A stretch of DNA of 64,000 nt from Woronichinia naegeliana WA131 (GCA_025370055.1 CP073041.1:5674272-5738271); one strand, 5' to 3'. Positions 8,229 to 18,372 are shown, counted from the first letter of the stretch. Made by a program: numbers and translations. The notes: generated by a model not told the origin, from the letters alone.

Positions 8229-9305
8229 ATGACAAGTTATAACGTTGCTCTGATTATTCCGACGGGTATTGGTGCGGCTTTAGGCGGTTATGCGGGGGAT
8301 GCTTTACCGATCGCCAGGGCTATGGCTCAGATCTGCGATCGCCTGATTACCCATCCCAATGTGATGAATGGAGCGCAACTCTATTGGCCGATTAACAATG
8401 TACTTTATGTAGAAGGTTATGGCCTGGATCAATTTGCCCAGGGGGTTTGGGGACTGCAACCGACTCAACCCAGCCAGCCGAACCGCATTGGTCTGATTTT
8501 GGATCAAGGGATTGAATCCGATCTGCGATCGCGGCATCTTCAAGTAGCCGAGGCAACCAGGGCCACGTTAGGACTAACCCTAACCGATTACGTGATCACC
8601 GATGCCCCTTTAGCCGTTGAACTGAGAACCTCACCATCGGGGGCCAGTTGGGGAACCATTGGGAATCCCGATAGTTTATTACGAGCCGCCGAAAAATTAA
8701 TTACTCAAGCCCAGGCAACAGTGATCGCGGTGATTGCTCGTTTTCCCGATCAGGTGGATCAAACGGTTCTGGATAATTACCGTCATGGTTCAGGGGTTGA
8801 TCCGCTTTCAGGGGCCGAAGCCGTTATTTCCCATTTAATCGTGCGGCAATTCCAAGTTCCCTGTGCCCATGCCCCTGCCCTCAGTCCCTTACCCCTCGAT
8901 CCCACCATTTCTCCCCGTGCGGCGGCCGAAGAAATTGGTTACACCTTTCTGCCCTGTGTATTAGTCGGACTCAGTCGCGCCCCGCAATTCGTCAAGTCCG
9001 AGCAGGGAAACAAGGATACACTCTGGTCAAAGCAGGTTAATGCTTTGGTGATTCCCGCTAGTGCCTGTGGTGGAAGTGCTACCCTGAGTTGGGGGCAAAT
9101 TCAGGCTCCATTCGCCCCATCACCTTTGATCATTGCCGTCAGCGATAATCAAACCCAGATGCAAGTCCCACCTGAAGCTTTGGCAATCAAAGCAATTAGG
9201 GTAAACTCGTATTTAGAAGCCCTGGGCGTTTTAGTGGCCCATCGGGCTGGTGTGAATCTTGATTGTTTTCATCCTACCTTTTCTACAATGCACTGTTTAA
9301 GCTAA
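8229..9305 (+). CDS. DUF3326 family protein
   Basis: A 358-aa protein of the DUF3326 family, conserved in cyanobacteria and plastid-bearing eukaryotes, with no established function. Recognisable features are the N-terminal IIPTGIGAALGGYAGDA glycine-rich loop, the central ELRTSPSGASWGTIGNPDSLL block and a late cysteine motif (IPASACGGSA). I used ATG 8229, just after the preceding gene's stop; an in-frame TTG at 8187 would lie inside that gene. Soluble, with no signal peptide. Confidence 0.8.
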   Translation: MTSYNVALIIPTGIGAALGGYAGDALPIARAMAQICDRLITHPNVMNGAQLYWPINNVLYVEGYGLDQFAQGVWGLQPTQPSQPNRIGLILDQGIESDLRSRHLQVAEATRATLGLTLTDYVITDAPLAVELRTSPSGASWGTIGNPDSLLRAAEKLITQAQATVIAVIARFPDQVDQTVLDNYRHGSGVDPLSGAEAVISHLIVRQFQVPCAHAPALSPLPLDPTISPRAAAEEIGYTFLPCVLVGLSRAPQFVKSEQGNKDTLWSKQVNALVIPASACGGSATLSWGQIQAPFAPSPLIIAVSDNQTQMQVPPEALAIKAIRVNSYLEALGVLVAHRAGVNLDCFHPTFSTMHCLS

Positions 9306-9319
9306 TTTAAACTAAATCT

Positions 9320-9913
9320 GTGACCCAATCTAACCCGTCTAATTTTGATCCCTTGACCCGCACCCAAATTCTGATGGTCATGGGCATAACCGCCGTTATT
9401 CTGCTAGTGATCGCCAAAATCTGGCAGAAGTTAGGAGAAATACCCCTCCTCAGATGGCAAGTAACTTGGCAAGCGGGACTAGAAGGTCTAGGGTTAGCGG
9501 CGGCGATCGTCTTAGCCAGTGGTATTATCTATCGACTTTGGCCCGCCTATCGTCACAGTGCGGATGCTTATTTAGAGTTAGTCATTAAACCCTTAGTCTG
9601 GCCCGATCTAATTTGGCTGGGACTATTGCCCGGCTTAAGTGAAGAACTCTTATTTCGTGGCATTATGCTCCCGGCCTTAGGTTTAAATTTAACTGCCGTT
9701 ATTGTTTCCAGTCTTGTTTTTGGCGTATTGCATTTAAGCGGGTTGCAACAATGGCCCTACGTCATTTGGGCAACGATTGTGGGCTTTGCTTTGGGTTATA
9801 CGGCCTTGGTAACGGGCAATTTAATGGTTCCTATTGTGGCTCATATTGTGACCAATTTAGTCTCTAGTAGTCTCTGGAAGCTCAATCAAGGGCTGAGAAA
9901 GCCGCTCTTATGA
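9320..9913 (+). CDS. CPBP-family intramembrane glutamic protease
   Basis: A 197-aa multi-pass membrane protein with the three CPBP (Abi/CAAX) motifs: EE at 108-109 followed by R113 (SEELLFRG), FGVLHL about 25 residues later, and HIVTN near 175. In eukaryotic Rce1 these residues cleave prenylated substrates. Bacterial members act in maturation, self-protection from bacteriocins or membrane stress. Five or six hydrophobic segments are visible. The start is GTG 9320, 14 bp after the DUF3326 stop, suggesting one transcript. The substrate is unknown. Confidence 0.85.
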   Translation: MTQSNPSNFDPLTRTQILMVMGITAVILLVIAKIWQKLGEIPLLRWQVTWQAGLEGLGLAAAIVLASGIIYRLWPAYRHSADAYLELVIKPLVWPDLIWLGLLPGLSEELLFRGIMLPALGLNLTAVIVSSLVFGVLHLSGLQQWPYVIWATIVGFALGYTALVTGNLMVPIVAHIVTNLVSSSLWKLNQGLRKPLL

Positions 9914-9929
9914 TGAAAATTTTAATACA

Positions 9930-10259
9930 ATGAGAGTTAATTTTTGCAAAAATAGCCTACCTTTAGAGGCTCCTAGTTTTTCCCATTGGTTTGGGACAAA
10001 TGTGCGGGGTTACGATGTGTTCTCTCGTACGTTATTCGGTAGTCAAGCTGCCCTACAGGTTGTTCTTTTAGCCACCAGTTTATCAGTCTTTATCGGGGTT
10101 CCCTTGGGTTTAATCAGTGGTTATTTAGGGGGGAAAGTTGATAAATTATTACTCTTCTTAATGGATACGATTTACACCCGGCCTGGCCTCTTGTTATCCA
10201 TTACCCTGGCTTTTATTTTGGGACGCGGTATTCTCAATGTGGCGATTGCCCTCCATTAG
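9930..10259 (+). pseudogene. Internal fragment of a DppC-like ABC transporter permease
   Basis: About 90 residues match the middle of oligopeptide/dipeptide-type ABC permeases: HWFGTNVRGYDVFSRTLFGS, then membrane helices (VVLLATSLSVFIGVPLGL; LLFLMDTIYT). The frame stops after GILNVAIAL, just before the region that normally contains the EAA coupling loop. The N-terminal membrane helix is replaced by about 15 unrelated residues. Full-length relatives are around 300 aa, so this is a truncated remnant with no functional core. Confidence 0.75.
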
Positions 10260-10297
10260 ACACAAGTTATTAGTACTGCTTACCAGAGATTATTCTG

Positions 10298-11665
10298 TCA
10301 AAGATTATTAGAAAAATATTGCTGATAAAGGGGACAACTTGGTTTGGCCTCCTCTCCTGTAAGAAGAATTAACCCCATACTCTCCAAACGATACGTCACC
10401 ATTGGTTCTAAGGTAATCGCTTGCGGACTATTGACAACTGCTTTCATGCCAGCAGCCAATTCAGGATGAGCTTGTAAACTATTCCAGTAATGACGTAGAT
10501 GATGGCTATAAATACCGCCTTGGGTCGGAGCTTCCGCTAATAATTGGCTTGGTGTTAGTTGTTCCGTTTTTAACGTTTCTAGGGCCAAACGCAGCAGATA
10601 GGGATGCCCCCCCACGAGGCTAATCAGAGCTTCGATAAACCCTTGTAACTCAGTTTGTTGGCCTTCCGTAAAACCGTAGGATTGCAGTAAAAGATTAACC
10701 TGAGCTAAATTAAAACCCGTTAACTTAATCTGTTTGCCCACATTAAAGGGAGATTGGTTTGAGTCTAATTTGAGATAAACTTCAGTGGAGTTAGCAATAA
10801 TCAGGCGCAAATTCTGCCAAATGGGTAAACTATTGCCTTCTTCATGCCAATAACGCAACATCGGAAGGAAATCTTGAGCAATATCAGGATATTCAAAGAT
10901 TTTATCTAAATTGTCTAATCCTAAAACGAGAGGCTGGGAAAGTTGTTCCAAAAGATAATTTTGAAAATAGGTTTTACAACTAACGAGACTGCCAAATAGG
11001 TCTTCATCCCAATAGTCGTCTAGTTGAGGTTTCAGTTTTAATTCACGGCTAATATTGGCACAAAACCAACGCAGAAATTTATCTAAACTGCTGAACATAG
11101 CACTCTCCGCTACTTGGAAGTTTAAATAGACACTCTGTAAATTAGCCGTTTCAGCTTGGGAGAGAATTAATTTTAATAAAGCGGTTTTGCCCATTTTTTC
11201 TGGGGCTTTGATATGCACTAATCCGCCTGGCTTCAGAATGGATTGTAGGCTTTCCTGTTCAATGGGAGGACGCGGGATATATAGGTTAGCATTCCCATTA
11301 AGATTGGTTGTTAAAACAGAATTCGGAATGACCGTTGAGGCGGGAGTACGAGCCTGCTGCCACTGGGGATATTGAACTTCTTTAAACCATTCTCGCAAGA
11401 TTTGAAATTTTCCTGGCCCTTTACTACTGGGATCAAGTTCAGGACAGCCTTTAGGTTTATCTTTAGCAAAATAGCCATAGATCTGGGTCATTTGCTTTTT
11501 ATAGGTTTCGTGACTAGCGGCCTCGGCTAATTCCCAAATTTCTGTGTCAGATTTTCGCCAGTTTTCGTAGGCAAAACGGGTTAAAAAGACTTCTTTGTTT
11601 TTGCCATGAATGTCGTAATCCTGGGCGATGTCTTGTAAGAATTGATCCCAGCCGGATGGTTTCAT
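10298..11665 (-). CDS. AAA-like (STAND-type) ATPase with N-terminal effector-associated domain
   Basis: A 455-aa protein. Residues 1-90 form a helical domain like those found N-terminally in cyanobacterial STAND and vWA-MoxR-associated proteins. A linker with a PPIEQES motif follows. Then comes an AAA_35-type ATPase: the P-loop APEKMGKTALL near 155 (canonical GKT, but Ala in place of the first Gly), Walker B LVLGLDNLD near 245, and a winged-helix tail. Such proteins act as signal-responsive switches. No partner effector domain is fused here. It overlaps no neighbour and is 16 bp from the phosphatase gene, so the two may be cotranscribed. Confidence 0.7.
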   Translation of the reverse strand: MKPSGWDQFLQDIAQDYDIHGKNKEVFLTRFAYENWRKSDTEIWELAEAASHETYKKQMTQIYGYFAKDKPKGCPELDPSSKGPGKFQILREWFKEVQYPQWQQARTPASTVIPNSVLTTNLNGNANLYIPRPPIEQESLQSILKPGGLVHIKAPEKMGKTALLKLILSQAETANLQSVYLNFQVAESAMFSSLDKFLRWFCANISRELKLKPQLDDYWDEDLFGSLVSCKTYFQNYLLEQLSQPLVLGLDNLDKIFEYPDIAQDFLPMLRYWHEEGNSLPIWQNLRLIIANSTEVYLKLDSNQSPFNVGKQIKLTGFNLAQVNLLLQSYGFTEGQQTELQGFIEALISLVGGHPYLLRLALETLKTEQLTPSQLLAEAPTQGGIYSHHLRHYWNSLQAHPELAAGMKAVVNSPQAITLEPMVTYRLESMGLILLTGEEAKPSCPLYQQYFSNNL

Positions 11666-11681
11666 GTTCTTTACGATTTAA

Positions 11682-12548
11682 CTAAGCTTGATCAATTTCT
11701 GCCAAAATGTCCAAGGATTCTTGACAGAGTTTTTCATGGAAAGAGCCATTACTAGCAAAGATGCCTCCCCACTGACGGACATCGCCTCGATTGTAGGTGA
11801 CAGGTTCGCCATTAAAGTAGGTGAATTTTCCGCCAGCTTCTGTCAGGATCAGTTCGGGTGCAGCAAAATCCCAGTCTTTAGCGGCCGATTTACCCGATAG
11901 GGAAATATAAATATCTGCTTGCTTTTCTAGGATAGCCACAATTTTACAGCCCACACTACCGACATAGTGGCGATCGCTGAAGGGAAGACGCTCAATTAGA
12001 TCCTGAAAACGTTGATCGCGGTGGGTACGACTGACAACCAGAGTCAGGGAATCAAGAGTCGGTTGGGGGAATAGCTCAATTTTCTGCAATTCTCCCGATT
12101 GAGTTTCTACAAAAGTGCCTTGACCTTTCACAGCGAAATATAACTTTTCAGCTTCAGGAACTCCGACAACGGCAAGAACGGGGTGTTGTTGATAAGCCAG
12201 GGCAATATGGAGGGCGTATTCTCCGGTGCGATCAATAAAATCCCTGGTGCCATCGAGGGGATCAATAATCCACACCCAATCCTGGGGCAAAGGTTCGCTT
12301 CCTTCATGGGTTTCTTCACTAAGATAGCCAAATTGTTCTAGCCCAAAAGCAGCCTGGAGTTTTTCTAAAATGTACTGATTGGCGGCCTTATCGGCGGCGG
12401 TGACAGGGCCGTCTTTTTTATTTTCCTGAACATCGAGGTTAGCGGCAAGACTACCGTGATAGTAGGAACGCAAAATCTCCATAGCTCCCCAGCCCACACT
12501 ACGGACAGTCGGGATCATGACGGCTAAATCGATGGTGGTATGAGTCAC
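11682..12548 (-). CDS. Inositol monophosphatase-family phosphatase, CysQ-like
   Basis: A 288-aa Mg2+-dependent, Li+-sensitive phosphatase family member. The motifs are complete: an upstream metal ligand in YLSEET near 100, the DPLDGTRDF motif near 122, and WDFAAPELILTEAGG near 235. The GP(V/I)TxADxAAN start resembles CysQ, which removes the 3' phosphate from PAP made during sulfate assimilation. FBPase/IMP activity cannot be excluded from sequence alone. The gene starts with ATG after a weak purine-rich stretch, and no operon partner clarifies the substrate. Confidence 0.8.
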   Translation of the reverse strand: MTHTTIDLAVMIPTVRSVGWGAMEILRSYYHGSLAANLDVQENKKDGPVTAADKAANQYILEKLQAAFGLEQFGYLSEETHEGSEPLPQDWVWIIDPLDGTRDFIDRTGEYALHIALAYQQHPVLAVVGVPEAEKLYFAVKGQGTFVETQSGELQKIELFPQPTLDSLTLVVSRTHRDQRFQDLIERLPFSDRHYVGSVGCKIVAILEKQADIYISLSGKSAAKDWDFAAPELILTEAGGKFTYFNGEPVTYNRGDVRQWGGIFASNGSFHEKLCQESLDILAEIDQA

Positions 12549-12613
12549 AATAATTTCCTAATATTTCCTAGAGATGAGAGGTTAAGGACAAAGATTTTCA
12601 AAAAATGCTCAGT

Positions 12614-13324
12614 CTATAATATCACCCCATCTAAATGGGTCTGGGTCAAAATGGTCTGTTGTAGGTTTGCTCCATTCAGATTGGCCCCACTCAAGTTCGC
12701 TCCGGTCAAATCAGCCTGACTGAGATTAGCCTGTTCTAGATTCGCCCTAGTCAGATTAGCATAACGAAAATTAGCCTTCTTCAGATTGGCCCAACGCAAA
12801 TCTAAGCGATCGCCGTCAATATAGCTAAAATCGGCTTCTAGGGCATAGGCTTGTTGAAAATGGGCCCGCACTAATTTGGCTTGACATAAATTAGCCCGAT
12901 AGAGATAAATTCCCTGGGCCTCTGCTTCCGTAAAAATACTTTGACTCAGATCGGCTTGATTAAAATTGGCTTCCTGTAAGGCCGACTCACTGAGATTACT
13001 GCGTTGTAACAGGGCGCGACAACCGTTAATCCGTCGCAGATTCGCTTGACGAAGATTGGTCGCAATCAGATTGGCTTCACTGAGATCCGCTTCACTGAGA
13101 TCGGCAAAACGGAGATCCGAGCCGATTAAATTAGCTCTTTGTAAATTAGCGTAGGGAAATTTGGCCTGGACAAGATTGCAATTAGTAAATTGAATGCCAG
13201 CTAAATTGCTATGGCTAAATTGATAACCGTGAAGATCCACACCGCTCTGGTGCAGGGGAATTACCTGGCGATCGCCGCGATCTAGATCACGATAAATCAA
13301 ACTTTTGCCATTCATGATCTCCAT
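12614..13324 (-). CDS. Pentapeptide-repeat protein
   Basis: A 236-aa protein. From about residue 35 to the end it consists of A(N/D)LxxAxLxx-type pentapeptide units, which form a right-handed quadrilateral beta-helix. There is no signal peptide or membrane helix, so it is probably cytosolic. The first 35 residues (IYRDLDRGDRQVIPL) are not repeat. Some family members mimic DNA and bind gyrase, but most cyanobacterial ones have no known role. It may start at Met 4 (ATG 13315) instead of 13324. Confidence 0.85.
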   Translation of the reverse strand: MEIMNGKSLIYRDLDRGDRQVIPLHQSGVDLHGYQFSHSNLAGIQFTNCNLVQAKFPYANLQRANLIGSDLRFADLSEADLSEANLIATNLRQANLRRINGCRALLQRSNLSESALQEANFNQADLSQSIFTEAEAQGIYLYRANLCQAKLVRAHFQQAYALEADFSYIDGDRLDLRWANLKKANFRYANLTRANLEQANLSQADLTGANLSGANLNGANLQQTILTQTHLDGVIL

Positions 13325-13527
13325 TCTTTTAATGTGAATTGCAGCTTAGAACGCGCTTTGTAGTGATTTTGACTCTATTATAGGAGCAAGGGGTAATGCT
13401 AATCTCTGAAGTGAATTACTTTAATTCATTAAAAAGTTTAATTAAAAAGAGTTAATTAACGGCCCTCAGACATCGAATAGAGTATATCGCCTTACTCCCC
13501 CAGTCTCCCCCTCTCCCAGTCTCCTCT

Positions 13528-14361
13528 ATGGCATTAATTCAATGGTACCCTGGCCACATTGCCAAGGCTGAACGTGAACTGAAAGAACAACTCAAAAAAG
13601 TGGATGTGGTTTTAGAAGTGATCGATGCCCGTATTCCTTTGGCTTCTCACCATCCCCAAATTATCGAATGGATCGGCAGCAAACCCCGTCTTGTCGTGCT
13701 CAATCGGGTGGATATGATCCCAGAAAAACTGGGCAAGGAATGGTTAAGCTGGTTTCGGAACCAGGGAATTGAGGCCTATGGGGCCAATGCCAAACAGGGA
13801 GAAGGGGTGAAAGCGATTAGTAAAGCGGCTCAAGCAGTGGGGATAGCCATTAATGAAAAACGGCGATCGCGGGGAATGCAACCAAGAGCAGTACGGGCCG
13901 TGGTGGTGGGTTTTCCTAATGTGGGTAAATCGGCTTTAATTAATCGCTTACTAGGGCGCAAAATTGTGGTCAGTGCTAGAAGGGCGGGGGTAACGCGACA
14001 ACTGCGCTGGGTTCGTATTTCGGATACTTTAGAACTATTAGACGCACCAGGGGTGATTCCCCTTAAACTGGAAAATCAAAATGACGCGCTAAAATTGGCC
14101 ATTTGTGAAGATATTGGAGAAGCTGCCTATGAAAATCAACTTGTTGCGATCGCCTTTATTGACTTATTATTCTCCCTAAATTTATCAGCTTTTCTAGAAG
14201 ATCGTTATCAAGTGCCGCCCCAGGAAATGACCGCCGAATCTTATTTACACCAGTTAGCCAGCGATCGTTTTCAAAATGATTTAGAAAAGACTTCTCGGCA
14301 ACTACTCAATGATTTCCGTAAGGGTTTAATCGGCACGGTTCCCTTAGAGTTACCTTTCTAG
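13528..14361 (+). CDS. ylqF: Ribosome biogenesis GTPase YlqF/RbgA
   Basis: A circularly permuted GTPase that helps late assembly of the 50S subunit. The motif order is characteristic: G4 (LNRVDM) near residue 58 comes before G1 (GFPNVGKSALINRLLG) near 128, then G2 (a Thr in GVTRQ) and G3 (DAPG) near 173. The N-terminal WYPGHIAKA motif is also typical. Its 277 aa is the family's usual length. A monocistronic plus-strand gene with the pentapeptide gene divergent upstream. Confidence 0.93.
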   Translation: MALIQWYPGHIAKAERELKEQLKKVDVVLEVIDARIPLASHHPQIIEWIGSKPRLVVLNRVDMIPEKLGKEWLSWFRNQGIEAYGANAKQGEGVKAISKAAQAVGIAINEKRRSRGMQPRAVRAVVVGFPNVGKSALINRLLGRKIVVSARRAGVTRQLRWVRISDTLELLDAPGVIPLKLENQNDALKLAICEDIGEAAYENQLVAIAFIDLLFSLNLSAFLEDRYQVPPQEMTAESYLHQLASDRFQNDLEKTSRQLLNDFRKGLIGTVPLELPF

Positions 14362-14485
14362 GCAAATTATAGTAAGTCTCATAAAAACCTTATTTTTAAT
14401 AAAACTTATCATCTCTCCCCTTGCATTTTATCTCGATTTTGATAAACTTTAAAAAAGGCAAATAGAGAAATCAGGATCAGTTGTT

Positions 14486-14998
14486 ATGAAAATCAAGTCA
14501 GCCGTCATAAATCTAAGCTTAGGTTTTTTAGGGAGTTTACTGGTTAGTAATTTCCCTCAATATTTAGGATTTAATCCTGAAAAAGCATCTGCTCAAACTC
14601 CTTCCTGTCCGCTTTCTGCGGATATTGCTGTTACCTTTCTTAACTCTGAATGTAAGGAAGTTGTATTAGACAAGCCCCAGAATTTTTATCGTTATTTCGG
14701 TAATAATGTTTCCAAATATGGCAGGTACTTAACCAGTAATCAATACACAACAAACGTAGATGTAATCAGAAATTTAGCCCTTGATCAAAGTTGGCAACCT
14801 CCTAATCCTGCCAGTATGAAAGTGACAGTGACCTTACCGGCTGGAACAACTGTTTATCAGGGAATTGTTGCTCCTCAAAACCCAGCATCTTGTTATCCAG
14901 GTGGCGGACAACAGACCTTTATTAAAGATTCAAGAGATCCTAATATTAAATGGTCTGATGGTGAAAGTATTACTGTAAAACCGTTTAGTTGTCCTTAG
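14486..14998 (+). CDS. Secreted protein with a TNT-like (NAD glycohydrolase-type) domain
   Basis: A 170-aa protein with a signal peptide (Lys-rich start, hydrophobic core, cleavage near ASA-Q at about residue 37). The mature part shows FYRYFG, then YGRYLTS, a RNLAL turn, a V..PAGTTVYQGIVAP strand and PGGGQQTFI. This order (Arg-Phe-Gly, Gly-Tyr-Leu, late Gly-rich loop plus Gln) resembles the tuberculosis necrotizing toxin fold that hydrolyses NAD+. Four cysteines could form disulfides outside the cytoplasm. The similarity is my reading of motifs and not a search result, and catalysis is unproven. A small gene follows at once. Confidence 0.55.
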   Translation: MKIKSAVINLSLGFLGSLLVSNFPQYLGFNPEKASAQTPSCPLSADIAVTFLNSECKEVVLDKPQNFYRYFGNNVSKYGRYLTSNQYTTNVDVIRNLALDQSWQPPNPASMKVTVTLPAGTTVYQGIVAPQNPASCYPGGGQQTFIKDSRDPNIKWSDGESITVKPFSCP

Positions 14999-15028
14999 AA
15001 TTACCAGAATTCGTTTTACGCAAATTTT

Positions 15029-15304
15029 ATGTCAAGTAAAAAATCAGAATTTATTGGTTTGATTGACTCTGCCATTACCCTATCTCAAGAACTTTCTTTA
15101 GAAGAGGAACCTAAACGTTTAGCAACGGTGGTTGATGTCCTTCAACGGCTCAAGCATCAGGTATTGGAGGATAAGTTAGAACCCTCAAAAGGCGTTTTAA
15201 CCTTGGGGTTATCCCGTGAAGTCGCTGATTGGATTGGGTCATTAGATTCGCCCTTGCTAAAGGCAGTCGGTCTGATCGAGCAGTATTATCAACAATATTT
15301 TTAG
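15029..15304 (+). CDS. Small helical protein downstream of the TNT-like gene
   Basis: A 91-aa, all-helical, leucine-rich cytosolic protein starting 30 bp after the secreted protein's stop on the same strand. I do not recognise a family. Position and size would suit an immunity protein for the preceding putative toxin, but nothing in the sequence proves it. The alternative is an unrelated small conserved protein. Confidence 0.5.
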   Translation: MSSKKSEFIGLIDSAITLSQELSLEEEPKRLATVVDVLQRLKHQVLEDKLEPSKGVLTLGLSREVADWIGSLDSPLLKAVGLIEQYYQQYF

Positions 15305-15505
15305 GTTAATTGACGATATTTTGAACGTTGCTTATTTGAGAGGTTAACAAATTGAATTTACAGCCCTAAAAACTACCTGAGTTAAGGATTTTCCAAAATT
15401 AAGCAACGTTTTCTATTTCACTAATCTCCTATTTTCTTCAGGCGATCGCTCTCTGGCATAATAACAGTCAAAAAGCTCGTCGTCTGAACCAACAATAACT
15501 TTCCC

Positions 15506-18217
15506 ATGATCAATGAAGCTGTCTCTCAAAAGCTCAAGGAATTTGTCAACTATTGTCACCAGTATATCAAAGGTGATGAAAAAGGCGATGCTCAAGTCTT
15601 TTTAGATCGTCTCTTATAGGCTTTTGGTAACGAAGGCGCGAAAGAAGTTAAGGCAGAATACGAAAAACGGATTGCCAAAAGTAGTCAACAAGGACGAACT
15701 GGCTATGCCGATTTTGTTTGGCCCTCTCGTGTCTTAATTGAAATGAAAAAACGGGGAGAAAATCTGGATAAACACTATCCTCAAGCCTTTCGTTATTGGA
15801 CTTATTTAGTACCTGATCGCCCACGTTATGTCATTTTATGTAACTTTGATCAATTTTGGATTTACGATTTTAATCTACAAGTTGATACCCCTGTTGATAT
15901 TATTGCCCTGGAAAATTTACCTGAACGGGCTAGTGCTTTTCGCTTTTTAGAACCGGCTAATTTTCCTCCTATTTTTCGCAATAATCAGGTCGAAGTAACG
16001 GAAAAAGCCGCGAGCCGTATGGGGCAATTATTTAAACTATTAAAAGCGCGTCAAAATCAAAGTAAAGTCTTTGATGAATTGATGGCCCAACGCTTTGTTT
16101 TGCAATGTGTTTTAGCGATGTTTGCCGAAGATCGTAAATTACTCCCGAATGATTTATTTGTGGATTGTGTGCAAGCTTGCATGAAAGGTGAAAGTTCCTA
16201 CGATGTTTTAGGGGGTTTATTTCGCGCCATGAATAGTGCAGGTATTACTCCAGTCGGTCGCTATAAAGGAGTAGATTATTTTAACGGTGGTTTATTTGCA
16301 AAGATTGAAGCAATTGAGTTAACAGAAAAAGAATTAGAGTTATTAAATGCAACTGCCTTACAGGATTGGAGCAAGGTTCGACCCGCTATTTTTGGTAGTA
16401 TTTTTGAAGGAACAGCGAATAGTCAGGAACGTCATACTCATGGTATTCATTTCACCTCAGAAGTGGATATTATGAAAATTGTCCGTCCAACCATTAGTGA
16501 ATATTGGGAGGATAAAATTGAAGCGGCTAAAAACCTAGAAGAATTAAGTCAATTAGAACAGGAATTAAGAAGTTATCGAGTCCTTGATCCAGCTTGTGGT
16601 TCGGGTAATTTTCTCTACATTGCCTATCAGGAACTAAAACGTATTGAACGGCTTTTATTTGAAAAAATCGCTTTAATTTCAGGGGATAATCAGCAACAAA
16701 AAATTGGCGTTGTGACACCGATTCAATTTTATGGCATAGATATAAATCCCTTTGCGGTGGAGTTAGCACGAGTAACGATGATGATTGCCCGTAAAGTGGC
16801 CATTGATCGCTTTGATTTAACGGAGCCAGCTTTACCATTAGATACTTTAGATCAAAATATTATCTGTAAAGATGCTTTATTTACTCCCTGGCAAACGGCG
16901 GATGCGATTATCGGTAATCCTCCTTTTTTAGGTGGTAAAAAACTGCGATCGCTGTTAGGTAATAAATATACCGAAAAAGTTTATAAAGCCTTTCCTGAAG
17001 TGGAAGGACAGCCTGATTTTTGTGTATTTTGGTTTAGGAAAACAACTGATTACTTAGGCGAAAAAACGCGAGCAGGTTTAGTGGGAACCAATTCTATCAC
17101 CCAGGTTTCAGGACGAAGGGCCAGTTTAGATTATGTGGTTAATCATGGAGGCATTATTCATAGTGCAATTTCTACTCAAGAATGGTCGGGAGAAGCTGCC
17201 GTTCATGTCAGTATTGTTAATTGGTCGAAGCAACAACCGAAACGTAAGGTTTTAGATGGTCTAGAAGTTGCAACCATTTCTTCTTCCTTAAAAAATGAAA
17301 TATCCATAGCCAGTGCTATGCAGTTAAAAGCAAATGAAAATATGTCTTTTGAGTCCTGTGCGTTAGGAGGAAAAGGATTTATCATTTCGGAAGAAGAAGC
17401 TCAGGAATGGATCAAAGCGGATGCAAAAAACTCGAAAGTGCTTAAACCGATGATTGATGGGAAAAACTTAATTCATTTCTATCAAAAAAAAGATTGGGTA
17501 ATAGATTTTAATGATATGTCTATTGAACAAGCTTCACTGTATAAATTACCATTTCAACGGGTGAGAGAAAAAGTTAAACCAGAACGGGATAATAATCGTC
17601 GCAATGCCCGAAGACTTAACTGGTGGCAGTTTGGTGAAAAGAGACCCGCCATGAGAAAAGCTTTAGAAAGTTTAGACTTCTATTTTGCCTTACCTAAAAT
17701 TGTCAAATGGGTTATGTTCGCTCGTGTTAATATTAATATTCTGCCCTGTGAAGCCAATATGGTCATTGCCTCGGATGACTTTTATTTACTGGGAATTCTT
17801 ACTTCTCAGATTCATCAGTTATGGGTTAAAGCTCAACGCTCAACGCTTAAAAGTGATACTCGCTATACTAATACAACTTGTTTTGAAACCTTTCCATTTC
17901 CCCAAAATGTTAAATCTAATTTGATTGAAAAAATTCGCATAAAAGCTCAGGAATTAGATCAGTATCGCACTGAACAGATTGAACAAAAACGATGGAGTAT
18001 CACGAAACTCTATAACGAATATTTTCACGAACCTGCTAGCCAACTTTATAAACTTCATCTCCAACTTGATCGCCTAATAATGGAAGCTTATGATCTGACA
18101 ACAGAAAATGACATTTTAGCAGAACTTTTAGCTTTAAACTTAGAACTTGCTGAACGAGAAAAACAGGGAGAAACGATCATTGGAGCCAAAAATTTTCGAC
18201 ATTTTAGCCCAAGTTAG
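15506..18217 (+). pseudogene. Type IIG restriction-methyltransferase with in-frame amber stop
   Basis: ATG 15506 opens a frame (MINEAVSQKLKEFVNY...) that meets TAG at 15617-15619, codon 38, in the phrase DRLL-stop-AFGNEG. The same frame then runs uninterrupted to 18217, for a total of 903 codons. After the stop come a nuclease-like core (YADFVWPSRVLIEMKKRG, a D...ExK pattern), the methyltransferase SAM motif VLDPACGSGNFLYIAY near residue 360 and catalytic motif IV IIGNPPF near 470, followed by a target-recognition region. This is the architecture of MmeI-like single-chain enzymes. The first usable restart, ATG 15743, begins inside the nuclease motif and would give an 824-aa methyltransferase without endonuclease. 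Confidence 0.8.
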
Positions 18218-18318
18218 ACCGCTCTGGGTTAAATCCTTTACACTAAAAGAGTTTCGATCTGTTAAGCCTTGTGTGATAATTTTCCCCTATAAATCTATGT
18301 GTTGCCGATCATTACCAG

Positions 18319-18342
18319 AAACCGTTGGTAGTAGCGGTTTTT
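18319..18342 (+). terminator. Possible terminator after the restriction-methyltransferase gene
   Basis: AAACCG and CGGTTT are separated by 10 bases, and the right arm runs into TTTTT. The stem is short, so confidence is low. Confidence 0.35.
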
Positions 18343-18372
18343 GAACTGTTGGATATTTTGCAAGCGGTATCT

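Noticed and set aside
9930-10259. Complete small ABC permease
   Set aside because: Lacks the coupling loop and most membrane helices; both ends are cut relative to the family.
15413-15595. Minus-strand 60-aa frame over the restriction gene start
   Set aside because: Lies opposite the conserved N-terminal codons of the type IIG enzyme and has no family.
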